Below are positions 39,593 through 40,547 of a stretch of DNA of 40,547 bases, piece after piece; position 1 is the stretch's first letter, and every line of letters starts with the position of its first letter. The notes under the pieces are model-generated. The model searched no databases, was not told the origin of the DNA, and saw only the letters and a list, made by a program, of their open reading frames with translations. Source of the DNA: Caulobacter sp. S45 (GTDB lineage: Bacteria; Pseudomonadota; Alphaproteobacteria; Caulobacterales; Caulobacteraceae). The translations under genes were made by a program, and so were the position numbers. The DNA is taken from positions 1 through 40,547 of the forward strand of contig NZ_CAHJWH010000010.1 in NCBI RefSeq assembly GCF_903642205.1, in the 5' to 3' direction.

Positions 39593-40547
39593 ATGACCGA
39601 CCCTTCCGCCACGCCCGGCAAGCCCGGGCTCACCGTCTCGCCCCTCGCCGTCGATTTCCCGCGGATGGGCGAGATCGCCGGGGTGGAGATCGCCACCGGG
39701 CGCGCCGGCTTCTACAAGCACGACCGGCCGGACCTGGTGCTGTTCCGCTTCGCCGAGGGGACCGCCTGCGCCGGCGTCTTCACCCAGAACAAGGTAGGGT
39801 CCGCGCCTGTGGACTGGTGCAAGGCGGCGCTGGCCCAGACCCAGGGCGAGGCGCGCGCCCTGGTCGTCAACGCCGGCTGCGCCAACGCCTTCACCGGCGA
39901 GGCGGGCGCCCAGGCGGCCCAGCGGGTCGCGGACGCGGTGAGCGCGGAGCTCGGCTGCCCGTCCGACGCTGTGATGCTGGCCTCCACCGGGGTGATCGGC
40001 GTGGTGCTCGAATACGGCCGCGTGCTGAACCAGCTCCAGGGCCTGACCCTCGCGCTCGAGCCCGGCAAGTGGGACGCGGCGGCGGGGGCCATCATGACCA
40101 CCGACACCTTCCCCAAGGGCGCGGTGGCGCAGGCCGAGATCGACGGGGTGACGGTGCGCGTCGCCGGGATCGCCAAGGGCTCGGGCATGATCGCGCCGGA
40201 CATGGCCACGATGCTGGGCTTCGTGGCCACCGACGCCAACCTGCCGCCGGCCGTCCTGCACGACCTGCTGGTGCACGCGACGGCGGAGACCTTCAACGCG
40301 GTGACGGTGGACGGCGACACCTCCACCAACGACACCCTGCTGCTGTTCGCCACCGGCCGCTCGGGCTCGCCCCGGATCACCGATCCGCACGACACCCGGC
40401 TGCAGGGTTTCCGCGCTGCGCTGGGCTCGGTGCTGCTGAGCCTGGCCCAGGCTCTGGTGCGCGACGGGGAGGGGGCTTCGAAGTACGTCAAGGTGAGCGT
40501 GACCGGCGCCGCTTCGGCCAGCTCCGCCCGCCGCATCGCCCGCACCG
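39593..40547 (+). CDS. argJ: Bifunctional glutamate N-acetyltransferase/amino-acid acetyltransferase ArgJ (3' end outside window)
   Basis: ArgJ moves the acetyl group from N-acetylornithine to glutamate in the cyclic arginine pathway. The frame is open from ATG 39593 to the window end (318 codons). AGGA (39581-39584) lies eight bases before the start. Motifs include LFRFAEGTACAGVFTQNKV, VVNAGCANAFTG and LASTGVIGV. The self-cleavage block KGSGMIAPDMATML has T206 as the new N-terminal nucleophile, and VDGDTSTNDT comes next. Roughly the last quarter is missing from the window. Confidence 0.96.
   Translation, partial: MTDPSATPGKPGLTVSPLAVDFPRMGEIAGVEIATGRAGFYKHDRPDLVLFRFAEGTACAGVFTQNKVGSAPVDWCKAALAQTQGEARALVVNAGCANAFTGEAGAQAAQRVADAVSAELGCPSDAVMLASTGVIGVVLEYGRVLNQLQGLTLALEPGKWDAAAGAIMTTDTFPKGAVAQAEIDGVTVRVAGIAKGSGMIAPDMATMLGFVATDANLPPAVLHDLLVHATAETFNAVTVDGDTSTNDTLLLFATGRSGSPRITDPHDTRLQGFRAALGSVLLSLAQALVRDGEGASKYVKVSVTGAASASSARRIART

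Overview
The window is high-GC chromosomal DNA of an alphaproteobacterium, most likely of the order Caulobacterales (Caulobacter or Phenylobacterium type). The support is the flmG / flbT-flaF flagellin-maturation cluster, a CtrA-like TTAA-N7-CTAAC site, an alphaproteobacterial GTTC-N7-GTTC SOS box at recA, an alphaproteobacterial-type GltB, and a nadABC operon with a non-catalytic Nudix regulator nearby. I see no rRNA, tRNA, CRISPR array, integrase, transposase or prophage gene. Genes are tightly packed and no gene-free stretch exceeds 300 bases.

Layout. 1-6.7 kb: the 3' end of ruvB, ybgC, a serine beta-lactamase-fold hydrolase, an unknown gene, recA under a clear SOS box, a full ABC exporter and a stand-alone EAL phosphodiesterase. 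6.7-10.1 kb: a GT9 glycosyltransferase overlapping a dihydroorotase-like amidohydrolase (its first metal His is Gln), then ygfZ and a strong bidirectional hairpin. 10.1-14.3 kb: an exported protein made of five 4-Cys modules (exactly 20 Cys), the TPR-glycosyltransferase flmG, and divergent flbT-flaF; no flagellin gene is present. 14.4-18.1 kb: branched-chain 2-oxoacid dehydrogenase E1alpha-E1beta-E2, without a local E3. 18.2-26.5 kb: a 53-residue DUF3309 protein, fdhD-mobA, glutamate synthase gltD-gltB and a small anchored protein. 26.5-32.6 kb: nadA-nadB-nadC, a MepK-like murein peptidase, the NadQ/NrtR-type regulator, a small ORF and queF. 32.7-40.5 kb: a REP pair, a trans-sulfuration enzyme, corA, an unknown gene, a GT2 glycosyltransferase, galE with a coupled exported protein, phhB, a peptidoglycan-binding protein, an ABM-like protein and the 5' part of argJ.

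Most notable signals. (1) One long imperfect palindrome of about 145 bp occurs twice inside coding sequence. It lies in the inter-domain linker of the BCKDH E2 subunit (about 17068-17210) and in the removable propeptide of GltB (21375-21519). Both copies are read in the same frame and orientation, so they encode related Pro/Gly-rich peptides. This is comparable in principle to the Rickettsia palindromic elements. (2) Two copies of an ATGCTC-N5-GAGCAT palindrome sit 65 bp apart upstream of nadA. The distal copy fills the 17-bp spacer of a TTGCCT/TAACTA promoter, and a matching regulator gene lies 0.9 kb further on. (3) The five-module 20-Cys exported protein has no family I recognise.

Start sites were moved inside the longest reading frame for recA, the EAL protein, the amidohydrolase, mobA, gltD, nadA, corA, the GT2, galE, the FliL-like protein, phhB and the peptidoglycan-binding protein. 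The reasons were Shine-Dalgarno sequences, stop-start overlaps or family N-termini.
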